Assembly (NCBI GenBank): GCA_020746105.1 | Contig: CM036623.1 | Location: 1,922,001-1,986,000, forward strand | Length of the DNA: 64,000 nt | Direction of reading: 5' to 3' | Source: Trogon surrucura | Taxonomy: Eukaryota > Chordata > Aves > Trogoniformes > Trogonidae | In this document: positions 12,401-22,640 of the stretch, one piece after another | Layout: the number at the start of each line of letters is the position of its first letter | Position numbering within the stretch: position 1 is the first letter of the stretch | Notes under the pieces: generated by a model | Seen by the model: only the letters and a program-made list of their open reading frames with translations | Told to the model about the DNA's origin: nothing | The model's database searches: none | Program-made: the position numbers and the translations under genes

Positions 12401-15400
12401 ACAAAAATACTTTTTCCCGACACCAAAAATCAAGCAGTCACCTAGCATCTCCTTGGTAACTGTTTATAGCTTTTATATCTTATGAAATCCAGTGTGCGTG
12501 ACCTGAAGAGGTCTCAAAAAACGTCAGTATCAAGCATTGGGAAATATTTGCCTTGTGGCTTGCATCAGAGAGGAGACACGGGTGCAGCTATTGCAGTCTG
12601 GCACTCCGCCACCAAAGCCTGCACAAGTTCCAATTCCTTCAAATAAGCTTGACTCAGAAACAGCTCCCGACAGCAAGAACACAGGCAGGCACTTACAGCC
12701 ATGGGAAGTCACAATAACAGAACAGCTCTCCTCAAACACCTTGTGCTTCAGATTGCTACAGAGGTAAACTAATTATAGTAGTTAGCCCAGACACGTAACA
12801 CTTGAGAGGAAGGGAGAACAGAATATACCCAACTACTGAAATTCTCTCTCTCTCTCTCACAAGCCGCAAGAAGCTAAAATCAGACCAGCTCACTTCATAC
12901 TCAAATTAAATCTGCTTATTTCATTTCAGTGCCTCATTTCCTTGCTTTTCATCAGGTGGTTTTACAACAGAAGTTTCTACCTTCCACCCCAAAATAATCC
13001 TCTGTACTATATTCACAGAAGCACATACCAGTCACAGGTATCTTGGTCTTGTGAATCCACAATGAGAGACAGGATCAAAGTTTCAAATGAGAAAACAGTA
13101 ACGGATTTCGCACACCACGAAGCGGATCAAAACTCAACTCATTTGAGTTTTACCTCTGTCATCTCCCTTTGTGCCCCTCCCCAGTAACTCCTCTCCTTCA
13201 ACAGGTCAAAAAAATAAAACAGCACGTCATCTCAACTTATTCCAACCAAAGATAATTTCACAAGTGCTAAGTCATGTATTAAAACTCATTTTATAGTATA
13301 AAAATATCAACGATTAAGACCATCACCATAAAATTAAAATAAATACAAAATCCCTAATAGCTCTGTTCTTTGGTCCTGGAATCTGATCTCCCTTTACTGA
13401 AAGCTTAGGGAGAAATAATCAATTTGGGTTTTGCGATCTGCATAGCTTAATTTTTTAAGATGTATTTAAACTAAACCAACATGAAGAACAGTTACAATTA
13501 AAGCACTCAGTGAACTTTACTCCAAACTAACAAAGTTTCTTCTGAAGCCAACATCACAGATAATGCACAACCTGCAATACGTGCCAGCCAAACGGCAGAG
13601 GAAAAAACCAAACATTCAGTGGATGCCTCCCTGAACCAGGGCTCCTTCTGCCCGGCTGGTTATTGGAGTCGGCTCCCAGCTGCCTCCCCTCACGGAAGCA
13701 CCTGCCCTTGCTGCATTTTGACAACTGAAAATGCCAGCTCCGATCAGCCCATTCGACTGCGCTTTGGAAGTAGCACCTTGCTTTTTGTCAAGCCGCTGCT
13801 CTTCGAAGCTAACCGAACCTGGCACACTGACACGCAAGAGGTAAACGAGAACAGCAGAGTCTCTCAGACCTCAATCTGTGCATCAGTACGAGGTCATTTA
13901 TTCTAGTTCCACAAACAGGCTGCAGCACTACACCAGTATGTTTTACTGCTATTAAACAGAAGTGTTTGCATGTGCTTTTGTCTAAGGGAAAGGAAAAAGG
14001 ACTGCCAGTTACCTGTTGGCTGGTGCGGTTTTTTGGTTTGGGTTGGTTTTTGTTGTTGTTTTTTTTTTTTCCTGGAACAGAGGAGGGAGAGAGGGTGTGC
14101 CTGGGTAAAAAGGGCATTCTCATTTCAGCTTCGCAGGGCAGAAGACAGCTGTAACTAACATCCTTATGCAATACTCCTAAATGATTTTTTTCCTAAGACT
14201 GTTCCTGGTGAATTAAAATACTTCGCTTTGACAGGACTGAGAGCGGATATGATCAGAAAGCACCCATGAATAGCAGCATTTCTCATCTCAATAATGCAGA
14301 GGTTTAAGTAAAGCATATGCTGCTTAAAATGCCACCAATTGTTTAAAGTTTTATCTGTCTCCCATTTCAACCTTACCAAGAGCAGAAAATGTGAGGAAAG
14401 AGGCAAAAAGAGAGATCTTGATATCTATACAGTAAATTTAGACTTCATTGGAGATATTGACTGAGTCTACTAAACTACAAAGTCTTTAAAAGTTTAGAAC
14501 ACTGAGCTTTGAAGACAAACAATTGAGAGCTAGTGCAAAGCTAGATTCTAACTCAAGAATACTGAAGCCCTGACAGATCTCATTCCTAACATAAACGGAT
14601 CTTTGTCAAACTAAAGTCTGTAAATCCAATCTTAATTCAAATATAGGCAGGCAGAATGGTACAGTTTATCAAAGTCTTCAGGGGTGCAGGCAACTCTTTA
14701 AACACATACTCACCGGATGGGTTGATGAAAATTATTTCCCAACACTGCAGCTGTAACTCTCGCCAGTCCACAACTACTGAACCCCAGCACCAGTTCCGCA
14801 TGATGTATACCTTGGTGAATAACTGAAAGACTATTTATCTTCCTCAAACACTTCTCCCAAGAAGAGTTAGCAGGACAAGCAAGAGATCTATGTAGAAGAA
14901 GCTGCTTCGTGATTTACTGTTAAAACTGAAATTAACCATGTGAGCAATGTTACTGAGAAAGCAAAGTTGAGCTTGGCAGCAGATGTCAGGAGTCCAACAG
15001 TTTTAGGCAAAGCAGGAGCACAGCTCCAGTCACATATCTCCAGTCACATAGGGATTAGCAGCTCTACCCCTCTTTCAGAGAAGGTTACTCCTTTCTGAGT
15101 CATTACACTAACTTCCTGAAGCTTAGTACTGAAGAACTTTGTTTCAGTCAAACAAAATAATAGTGATATGATGACCATTCTCTATGACAAGTCTATCTCT
15201 ATTTCTGTTTGTAAGCCACGTGTCTCTGCAGTCCACTAACTTGTCAAACCAGCACCACTGATCCAAGCTTGATTAATCAATTTTAGGAGTAATCCAAACC
15301 CAGGTTTGGCTAAACAAAGCAACCCAACGACATCCAGCTCTAAATAAAGAAAAGGAAAGAAAAGAGAGGGCAGGGGAAAAAAAAAATCAACAGTCAACAT

Positions 15401-18400
15401 ACAAGAATGAATACTTAAGAAGAAATTTTATACTAAAGTTGTTCCCATGTTAGCAACAGCAGAGGTGCTAAGTCACCTCTGCTGTGCAATTAACACAACA
15501 GGTATCTATAACAAAAATCCGAGAATGGTCCTTTTCTCCTTCAAGAGAGAGGACTAGGCACCACTCTGGATTTAAGTTTGATCAGATTCTCTGCATAACT
15601 GGCAGTAAACAGGAGATGTCCAAGAAATTCTCACTTGAACCTTATACTTTGCATCTTCTACAGCTCAGGTCAAATGCATGTCACCCATCTTACACCTTCA
15701 CACTAAAAGTCCAAGAGGTTCCACATACTGCACCCATTTCTCTTTACTGGCAGAACAATACCCAGCCCTGCAAGCTTTGCGTCCTCTTCTTCCCCTAGCC
15801 AGGGAGTTACAGGTCTCCATTTTCATACAGCACTTTTACTTCTTTGGCAAGATGAAAGAGTCCACTGAAGTGTTAATATTTTCGTTTTCCTTAGGAGAAG
15901 CAAAGCCAAAAGACAAACATCATCAAGGTGTATAAAAAGCCCCACAGGCTTAGTCATTTATATTTTGAATTATTCCTGCTGCAGACTTGCACACCCACTG
16001 TTTTCGGTTCCAGAATTGGACTCCTGCTGCATTAACTCTCCTCCTAAGTACACCTTGAACTACTACCAACACGTAACAGTGTTCTCTCTGCTTCTAACAA
16101 GGGGATCAAAGTCAAGTTAGTGGCTCAGATTCATCTCAGTCTGACCATCTGCCTCTGAGCTGCCTCCTCATACTTCAGCCTAAGCAAGCTGTTCGTGGGC
16201 AGTTATCATTTTAGGCAGCCAAGAATTTATCATACCATGTAGGTATAGTCACAGTCTCTTTCAAGGGAGGAATCCCCCCCCCAAAAAAATAAAAAATGAA
16301 GCAGCAGCTCAGGACACTGCACCAGGACTATGGAAGACCAGAAATTAGGATGGGGCAAAGGAATAATGTAATTCCTTCCCCGAGATACTGGTCAGTGAAA
16401 GTAAAATGCAAAATAGCACAAAAAGGGGGAAACAAAGGCTCCCACTCCCTGTGATGTGACATGGGCACTATCAACAGAAGTCATTAAATCAGGCACACAA
16501 ACACGAAGTGTGTGGTTGCTTGATATTCAAAGCAGCAAAGCATACACACACGAGACTAACACACACAGTGCGTGCATCTTACTAACTAAATGATACATGC
16601 ACTTTCATTTTATGCATGTTGAATGGAATTTGAATATATGAATCGGAAACTAATAAATCAAACCTGACAATTTCAGGCAAACAGAAGAGTTTGATCACCA
16701 TAAATCTCTTCCACTTGAAACAAATGAAGGCAATTTTATTTGCAAGTTACTGTTAATACAGAGTTTTCATCACAGGAACAACTGCCCCTTTCCGCCCATC
16801 TATAATTCCCTTGACTGCCAGGAATCCACCTTTGCTCTTCTACTGGGAAGCATCATTCCACAGCTGGCCTCATGCCTGGTTCCAAACTTGCAACGATGAG
16901 GAAAATAATCTTCATAGTACTCCCTCACATCCCAGCAGGGAATGGGAGTGTCCCAACAACAAACACACGCGCACACACACAGACAACATGGACACATACT
17001 TCAAAAGTAGCCAACACACTGGGAGAGTAGAAGCCCTGTATCTTAGACAAATTATTTTTTTTTTAAAGGAGAAACCTGGTCTGCTGCAGCATTATTTACC
17101 TGTTTCTGGAAAACAAGCAACAAGGTCCTATGAAAATTATTAATTCTATTTATGTAACAGATAAATAGAATATCCAAGTCAACAAGGAGAATAATACTGT
17201 GGCTCTATCGCCTCCTTCAAGGTACAAGAAGAAAATTCATAGTGTTAGAAAGACAAAATAAAGCAGCTCAAGTTTCAGTGTACCAGTTCAGTATACCATG
17301 GGGCTCTAAGCAATAGCACTGTTACCACAGCACTACAGGCAAAGCTTACTCTGCCAGCCCAGGGAAGAAAAATAAACAGCTTGCACACAAACCCAATCAT
17401 TTGTTCAGCTTCCATGAACAACAGATGTGCACAACACAAAAGGCTATATGGTCGTGTCCTCCTCGATCTGCCACCCTACCCTCAAGCACATTGTCCCTGC
17501 AAGATAAACAGCTCTGCATACGCTGGTGATTGTCCTCACGGCAGAACCCGTTACAGCTCGTGTGCCATCTGAACCTGCTTGCAAGAGAGCTGCAGGGATT
17601 TCAGCAGCAATAAACGTCAACACCAAGTAACACCAGGTTTTTTTTCTTCCAGTGGAAGAGAACGTCAGCAAGAGGAAATTGAAACTACAGGAGGAAGAAA
17701 TCCCGGAGCCTTTACAAATTTTAAGGGAAGAGCAAGAAAAATATCTTCGTGTGCATTATTGATTAATGAGTAACCAGTCAAAAGGAACCAAATAACGAAA
17801 GCATTTTTCACCTTCCACTTATTTTTACGTTTAACTTGCTTCATTTCTATCCCCACAACTTTGTTACTGGATTTCAGAAAGGGCTTGTACTCTCCTTTCT
17901 TTCTACCTTTTCCAAACTACTGTTGAAGTGAGCTGGTATCACGCAAATGAGTTTTTTCTAGTTTGTTTTTGTTAATTTTTTTTTTCAAACAGATTCTTAT
18001 GAAATGGCAGTATTAGAGCTGAGCTACCTGAAATAGAACCCCAAGCCTACCAGTATAAAACGGTGTCATTAATGTAAAAATAAATACCTACAGTCTCATC
18101 TTGAAAAACATCCTCCTTTCAAATCTCTTCACTTCTTAGTTTTAAGTAAATTCTAAGCTCAGTAACATACATACTTTTATTCCAGTATAAAAGATGTCTT
18201 TTAGTCACCTTCTTCCATGTTTGTACATTACAGACCATGCTCACAAGAACTCAAGTATTAAAGCATCTCAACTTTGCACAAAACAAGAGAAGCACGTCTA
18301 CTCATTTTGATCAAAAACTGGGAGTTTTCAGCTTGTGAATCATGAGATGTGCAGGATGAGCCCAAAGGGCTGCACCAAACAATAACTTCTGTTTTAAAGA

Positions 18401-20047
18401 GGTCTTGCAATTCAGAATAAATTTGCTGGAGGGTTATGAGGCAATTATCTTACTTCTGCATGCAACCAAGAGCAGATAACAATTCTTTCTGCAGCCCATC
18501 CCTGCAATCCATCCCCATCATACAGTATTAATGATTCTTTAAGACAATGTTCAGCTTTGCAAGTTTCTATCTTCCACATCCTGCTTCTAATAACCATGAT
18601 ACCATTTTCTGCAGGTCTGGGCTTGTAGAAGCAGTAAATATGGGAAGCTGAAGTGCAAACAAGTGCATGGATTTGCTTGAATAACAGCAGTGGTAACAGA
18701 CTTGAAACTCACCATTCACACAGTGCTATATCTGCAAGCACTTACAAAGCAAAACCATAGACAAGACTTGATACCCAAAGCTGAGGGTTTCTCCAGAAAG
18801 TTCCAAAAGCACACATGTATCTGAGGAACACGCTAAGCAGGCTGGTAACGAACATGGAAGAGGAAAATGCACCATGCGAGAAATCAAGGAACAGAGTCAA
18901 GGGTTTGACTTGACTGGACACACTGTGCACAGGTTACGTCTTAGAATCATAGAATTGTCAGGCTTGGAAGGGACCCTAAAGCTCATCCAGTTCCAACCCC
19001 CCGCCATGGGCGGGGACATCCCCCACTGGATCAGGCTGCCCAGAGCCCCGTCCAGCCTGGTCTGAAAAACTCCCAGGGATGGAGCTGCCACCCCCTCTCT
19101 GGGCAACCTGTGCCAGGGTCTCCCCACCCTCACGGGGAAGAAGTTCTTCCTCACATCCCATCTGAACCGACCCATCTCCAGCTTCAATCCATTCCCTCTA
19201 GTCCTATCACTCCCGACATCCTAAAAAGCCCCTCCCCAGCTTTCCTGCAGCCCCCGTGAGATACTGGAAGGCCACAATAAGGTCTTAAATCGGCCTCGCG
19301 TTTCTCTCGGCGCTTCTCCAGCGGGCCGGGGGACACTGCGGCCACCCCGCCCGCCCGGCGGCCCCCCGCGGGCTCGCTGGGAAGCCGGAGGACACGGCGG
19401 CGGCGGGCGAGAGCCGGCAAAACCCAGCCCCTCTTTGTCCTGGGGGGCTCCGCCAGGCCCCGGCGCGGCCCTGCGCCCCCCCCCCCCCCCCCCGGGCCCC
19501 CGGGCTGCTGCGCGGGGAGCGCCCTCTCCCCCCCCACCGCGGAAAACGCGCATTTCGGCGTTCGCGAGTCCCTGGAAGGAGCCGTTCCCACCTCCCCCCT
19601 CTCCCCGCCGGGCTCGCAGCAAGCGGCTGAGTCACGCTTCGCCAGGGGATGCCCGGCCAGAGGAGGATGGAGAAGAGGGGCAGCCCGGCAGTCCCCCCCC
19701 CCCACCCCCGCCCCGCCGTGCCTCACCGAGCCCAGCCAGCCGCTCCACCAGCCCCGCGGCGCGGAGGGTCGCGGGGCCGTGATCCACTCCCCGCCGCTTC
19801 TGCAAGACAAAGAGAAGGAGGAGGAAGGGGGGTGGGGGGTGGGGTGTGCGTTAGCCGGCGCGGCCAGGTGCGCCAGCGCCGCCGCAGAGAGGGGAGGGCG
19901 AGCGGTTCCCCTCGCGCCCGCGCTGCCCACCTGCCCCCGGGAGAGCGGGGCTCCCACCAGCGCCACCGAGTGCGCCTGCCTGGGCAGCTGGAGCCCCGCG
20001 TCCGCCTGCTTGCGGAGGAGCCGGGCGAAGCCGCCGCGCAGGGCCAT
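368..20047 (-). CDS. ARG2: ARG2, mitochondrial arginase-2 (gene level, exons 1-6; 3' end off the left edge)
   Basis: Arginase-2 hydrolyses L-arginine to ornithine and urea in the mitochondrial matrix. Six coding exons are visible: 20047-19931, 19799-19727, 6500-6323, 5468-5309, 664-570 and 472-368. Their phases join without a break into 242 codons plus two bases. Residues 1-28 are Arg/Leu/Ala-rich with few acidic residues, as in a mitochondrial presequence. The manganese ligands H122 (GGDH), D145, H147 and D149 (WVDAHAD) and the catalytic-region H162 (LHGQP) are intact, each two residues later than I recall for human ARG2. The later Asp pair of the metal site (DIDAFDP in the family) belongs to the next exon, off the window. 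The ATG at 20047 has a strong Kozak context and fits the family length. ARG2 is preferred over ARG1 because of the presequence and the PIGH/PLEKHH1 synteny. Confidence 0.96.
570..664 (-). CDS. ARG2: ARG2 coding exon 5
   Basis: Encodes residues 177-207, [13 protein letters not shown] to [10 protein letters not shown], plus two bases. The acceptor is ttgcag and the donor gtaagt. The IGLRDVDP stretch is a family hallmark. Confidence 0.95.
1145..1235 (+). repeat. Purine-rich tract (GA-rich)
   Basis: About 90 bases made almost only of G and A, with a few T/C interruptions, inside ARG2 intron 4. On the ARG2 transcript it is a long pyrimidine tract. Such tracts can form triplex DNA. Confidence 0.7.
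5098..5176. repeat. TG/CA dinucleotide-rich region with palindrome
   Basis: Mostly alternating pyrimidine-purine sequence (TGTGTG, TATATACGTG, CACACA), about 130 bp inside intron 4 from the exon 4 donor. It includes a 32-bp inverted repeat at 5142-5173. Confidence 0.8.
5309..5468 (-). CDS. ARG2: ARG2 coding exon 4 (metal-binding core)
   Basis: Encodes residues 123-176, including [11 protein letters not shown] with three manganese ligands (D145, H147, D149) and [11 protein letters not shown] with His162. It ends LLRELQDK. The acceptor is ttgcag and the donor gtaagc. This is the most strongly conserved part of the arginase fold visible here. Confidence 0.97.
5469..6322. other. ARG2: ARG2 intron 3
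   Basis: An 854-bp intron between exons 3 and 4. No further exon, repeat family or RNA gene recognised. Confidence 0.7.
6323..6500 (-). CDS. ARG2: ARG2 coding exon 3
   Basis: Encodes residues 64-122, running from [12 protein letters not shown] through [15 protein letters not shown] to SCVTIGGDH. It ends in the GGDH motif whose His is the first manganese ligand. The acceptor is cccag and the donor gtgagc. It is 178 nt with two-base overhangs at each end, which fit the flanking exons. Confidence 0.96.
12843..12858. repeat. (TC)8 microsatellite
   Basis: Eight uninterrupted TC units in ARG2 intron 2. Confidence 0.9.
15024..15050 (+). repeat. 13-bp direct duplication
   Basis: CTCCAGTCACATA occurs at 15024-15036 and again at 15038-15050, separated by one base. 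Perfect copies. Confidence 0.9.
18943..19288 (-). mobile_element. CR1 LINE 3' fragment
   Basis: On the minus strand this reads as a typical CR1 3' untranslated end: GGGCAGCCTGATCC, then GGTCCCTTCCAAGCCTGAC and the ATTCTATGATTCT tail (plus-strand copy AGAATCATAGAAT at 18943). It is 5'-truncated, as CR1 copies usually are. It lies in ARG2 intron 2 in the same orientation as ARG2, about 440 bp from exon 2, at the edge of the CpG island. The upstream boundary is approximate. Confidence 0.9.
19476..19493 (+). repeat. C18 homopolymer
   Basis: Eighteen consecutive C bases, so G18 in the ARG2 pre-mRNA, about 235 bases downstream of the exon 2 donor. A GGGCCC block follows it. It can form G-quadruplexes, and its length is also likely to be unreliable in assembly. 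Confidence 0.85.
19727..19799 (-). CDS. ARG2: ARG2 coding exon 2
   Basis: A 73-nt exon (24 codons plus one base) reading [13 protein letters not shown] then [11 protein letters not shown], matching the family pattern KRKGVEHGP..IR.AGL. The acceptor is ttgcag and the donor gtgagg. It is very GC-rich and is easily missed because other frames are also open here. The last base G combines with GA from exon 3 to give Gly64. Confidence 0.93.
19827..19844 (+). repeat. G-rich run in ARG2 intron 1
   Basis: Runs of 6, 6 and 4 G separated by single T. On the ARG2 strand it is C-rich and forms part of the polypyrimidine tract before the exon 2 acceptor, so it has a splicing explanation as well as quadruplex potential. 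Confidence 0.75.
19931..20047 (-). CDS. ARG2: ARG2 coding exon 1
   Basis: Encodes residues 1-39, from [11 protein letters not shown] to VGAPLSRGQ, the presequence plus the first conserved beta strand. The exon ends on a whole codon (CAG) before a gtgggc donor. The start context is gtcATGG. The frame stays open about 45 codons upstream but has no upstream ATG in that stretch, so the annotated ATG is the best start. Confidence 0.93.
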
Positions 20048-20670
20048 GACCACCCGCCGAGCGATGCCGGCGGCCGCCGCCGCTCCGCTCCCTTTAAGCC
20101 GCTCCAGCCCCGCCCCCTCACACCCCCGCGGCCGCGCGGCCAACGGCGGCGCGCGCGCCCGGAGGTGTGTCCCGCCCCCCACCCCCCCCCATCCCGCGGC
20201 GCACGCGGCTCAGCGCGCGACAGCCCCGGGGGGAGGAGAGGGAGGAAACGGGGCGGTGGCTTAACGGCTCCTCCGCGACGGCCACCGCCCGGCTCCTCCC
20301 GCCGCCGCCGCCGCCGCTCTTCCTCCTCTTCGCCACCGGGGTTTTTCCACTCCCACCCCCCGCTGAGGTCCCTTCACAGCCGCCTCCGCGCTGTCCGCCC
20401 CCCGCGGCCGGTGCAACAATACCGGCCCCGCTCTCCCCGCCGAGAGGGCGGGCGGGAGGCCCGGGGCACGGCGCGGCGGCAGCGGGAACAGCCCCCCCGC
20501 CCTCGGCAGTGCCCCTTCGGCCGCTGCGACACGCCTGGCCCCGGGCGGGGCGCGGATCTCGGTGTGAAACGGCGCAACGCGTGTCTGTCCCGCGGGCAAA
20601 GCGGCGCCTCGGGCGAGCCCCGGGAGCCGCCCCGCAGGAACGCCCCTCCTGCTCCCGTTCACAGCGCGTT

Positions 20671-22040
20671 TGAAGGGTTACAGGTCAGGGAACGATTTAG
20701 AAACTAGTAATGCCCCCGTCTGCCCCTGCTGTGACGAGGCAACACGGCTCCCACTGCCAAAGCGCAACCTTACGGTACAGGTTTGACAGGCAGGCTGGCA
20801 GCATCATGAGAAGAGATGACAGGGAGAAAACGTCATTAAACTGGAACTTTCCAGTGACACACACAAAAATAATCCATGCACACTTTTGCTTTTTCCTCTT
20901 AACATTTTGCAGCCCCATTCTCTCCTCTACATCAGTGACTTCCCGTGTCTTTTCGTTGGTGTGAATTACCGTTACCGTTCCTCCAGCAGCTCATGCTTCT
21001 TCCTCCTGCCGCCGGCGTTCTGGCTCTTCACGTTGCTTTCTCTTCTTCTGCCCCCTTTTCCTTTCCCCTTCTCCCTACCCCCATCTCCTAGGCTGTACCA
21101 GAGCTCCCACTTCTTTACTTCCATCCTTCTCACCTCTCATTCCAAACATCTCTTCCCTTAAAAAAAAAAAAAACAAAGCTCCAGGTTCAATTTATTTTTT
21201 TCACTTTCCATCTACAAACTTCTTTCACCCTCTTTTTAACTTCAACATTTTCTCTTCCGTTTCCGCAGTTCATTGTCTGCCGTTAGTTTTTTTCTCTCCG
21301 GGCCAGCTCACCTCTTCTCTTCAGAGCTCCAGCCCATCCCTCACCTCCGCTCTTGTGTCAGGGCGAGCCCCTGGACGTGCTCCACCAGCCTCCCATTGGC
21401 ACCAACCACCACTCACTCCTCTGGGCCAAGCAAAGGTCTTGGCAGCGATTCTTCAACGCCCCTTGGTTTCTCCTGTCCATCAAAGGCTCATCTGCTGCCC
21501 TTACAAGAACAAGTTAAGTTCGAGTTAACACCTGGTAGCTCTGGCAGCAGGTACCTCCAGAGCTCTGATGTAAATCGCTCACGGGGAGATGGCGCCTGCA
21601 GTTAAGGCACACTCCAGGGCTGAGGGAGGGAACAAAATAAAAAGGCAAACGAGTTGGAATGATGGTTTGGAAATTACAGAGCCGTAGCTTCATGTCACTG
21701 CCAGGCGAGTGATATAAAGTAATAATTAAAAAGGATAAATGACTCAAAGTCTCAGTACACAAAGCCAAGCCTCCGATTTATTAGGTACTTAGCAAGGAAG
21801 CAGAAAACACTGCTTTAAAATTTGGAGGAAAAAATGCTTTAAAAGAGCTTGTAGCAAAAGACGATATAGAAAAGAAAAAAAAAAGAAATGCACTTACGTA
21901 GCAGGAATTGGTAAAGGCGAATGGAGAAAAAAAAAACAAAGTCTCTCTCCATCAGGAGGAGGGATACACACAACAGCACCGAAACCTGCGTCCTTTAGAA
22001 CCCTTATTACACCCCCGGAGGAAGCGAGCACTGAATTCTC
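20671..22040. other. ARG2-PIGH divergent intergenic core
   Basis: A 1.4-kb non-island segment between the two CpG islands of the head-to-head genes. From about 20880 to 21310 the plus strand is strongly pyrimidine-rich (TTTCTC and CCTTTTCC blocks). The open frame over it is low-complexity and not credible as protein. No transposon recognised. Confidence 0.6.
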
Positions 22041-22640
22041 AACCTCTGCGAACCGCCGAACCTCCTCCCGCCGCCCGGCCCTGCGGGAGACGCCCGGCCC
22101 CGTCCAAACCCGCCGCACGGCCCCGGCCCCGCACCGCGGGCCGCACCCCGCCTGCGCGGGCGCTGCCGGGGCTGGGCCGCCGCCGCCGGGCCCCATCCCG
22201 CCCCCGCCCAGGCCCCTCCCGCGCCGGAAGCGGCCGGTCGGGCCGCCCCACCGGGCCGGTCGGGCCGCTCTCGGCTTCCTCCCGCGGGCGGTGCCGGCGG
22301 GGCGGCATGGAGGAGCGGCGGTTCCGCTCGGCCTCCGGCGCGGCCATCGCGCTGCGGCGGCGGCAGCACAGCGCCTCCTGCCGGGAGCTGGCGGTGCGCT
22401 GCCCGCGCCTGCAGCTGCGCTCCCTCAGCGCCGCCACCTCCGCCGTCTGGCTGGCGGCCTACGGGCTCTTCGTCCTCAGCCAGGTACCGACAGGCCCTTC
22501 TCGGCGGCGAAGGGTCGGCCCGGGGGGCCGGGGGGTGGCCGGGGCGGGGGGCTGTGGCTGTGGCGGTCTCCGCGCAGCCTGGGCCTCCTCCGCGCCCTGG
22601 GAAGGCCGAGGTGGTGGAGCGTGATGGCCGAGAGAGGAGC
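22041..22640. promoter_or_regulatory. PIGH: CpG island / promoter of PIGH
   Basis: A GC-rich island spanning the PIGH start. GC boxes (CCCGCCCCCGCCC) lie near 22198-22210. An ETS-type site CCGGAAGC is at 22224-22231, 76 bp before the ATG. A 15-bp element GGCCGGTCGGGCCGC is duplicated at 22232-22246 and 22254-22268. TATA-less, as expected for a housekeeping gene. Confidence 0.75.
22307..22483 (+). CDS. PIGH: PIGH coding exon 1
   Basis: Encodes residues 1-59, MEERRFRSASG to AAYGLFVLSQ, including CRELAVRCPRLQLRSL and the first hydrophobic segment (VWLAAYGLFVL). It ends CAG before gtaccg. The open frame continues far past the donor only because the island is stop-poor. Confidence 0.95.

Larger units (their letters stand above)
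6501..19726. other. ARG2: ARG2 intron 2
   Basis: A 13.2-kb intron, mostly unique AT-rich sequence with many stops in all frames. Recognised contents are a short (TC)n run at 12843-12858, a 13-bp near-tandem duplication at 15024-15050, a short CA run at 16963-16980, a CR1 LINE fragment at 18943-19288, and the GC-rich start of the intron from about 19290. No other gene seen. Confidence 0.7.
19290..20670. promoter_or_regulatory. ARG2: CpG island over the ARG2 5' end
   Basis: Very GC- and CpG-rich sequence covering ARG2 exons 1-2, intron 1 and about 620 bp upstream. A Sp1-type GC box (GGGGGCGGGGC on the minus strand) is at 20107-20117, about 60 bp before the start codon. There is no clear TATA box; a TTAAA at about 20092-20096 is a weak candidate. 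The transcription start is not determinable by eye. Confidence 0.8.

Noticed and set aside
17444..17671. Candidate ARG2 exon 2 in the large intron (peptide [14 protein letters not shown])
   Set aside because: Only superficially like GPAAIREAGL, and lacks proper splice sites. The true exon 2 is at 19727-19799 with exact phase and motif.
19184..20182. 332-codon minus frame as one long protein
   Set aside because: It contains genuine ARG2 exon 1, but the rest is read-through of intron 1, exon 2 in the wrong frame, and CR1 sequence. Splicing at 19931 and 19799 restores the arginase sequence.
19649..20707. 352-codon plus-strand open frame across the ARG2 CpG island
   Set aside because: It is Arg/Pro/Gly-rich low-complexity, antisense to ARG2 exons 1-2, and stop-poor only because the sequence is about 75-80% GC.
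21908..22624. 238-codon plus frame spanning the PIGH start
   Set aside because: Out of frame with PIGH for most of its length; GC-rich shadow of the promoter and exon 1.
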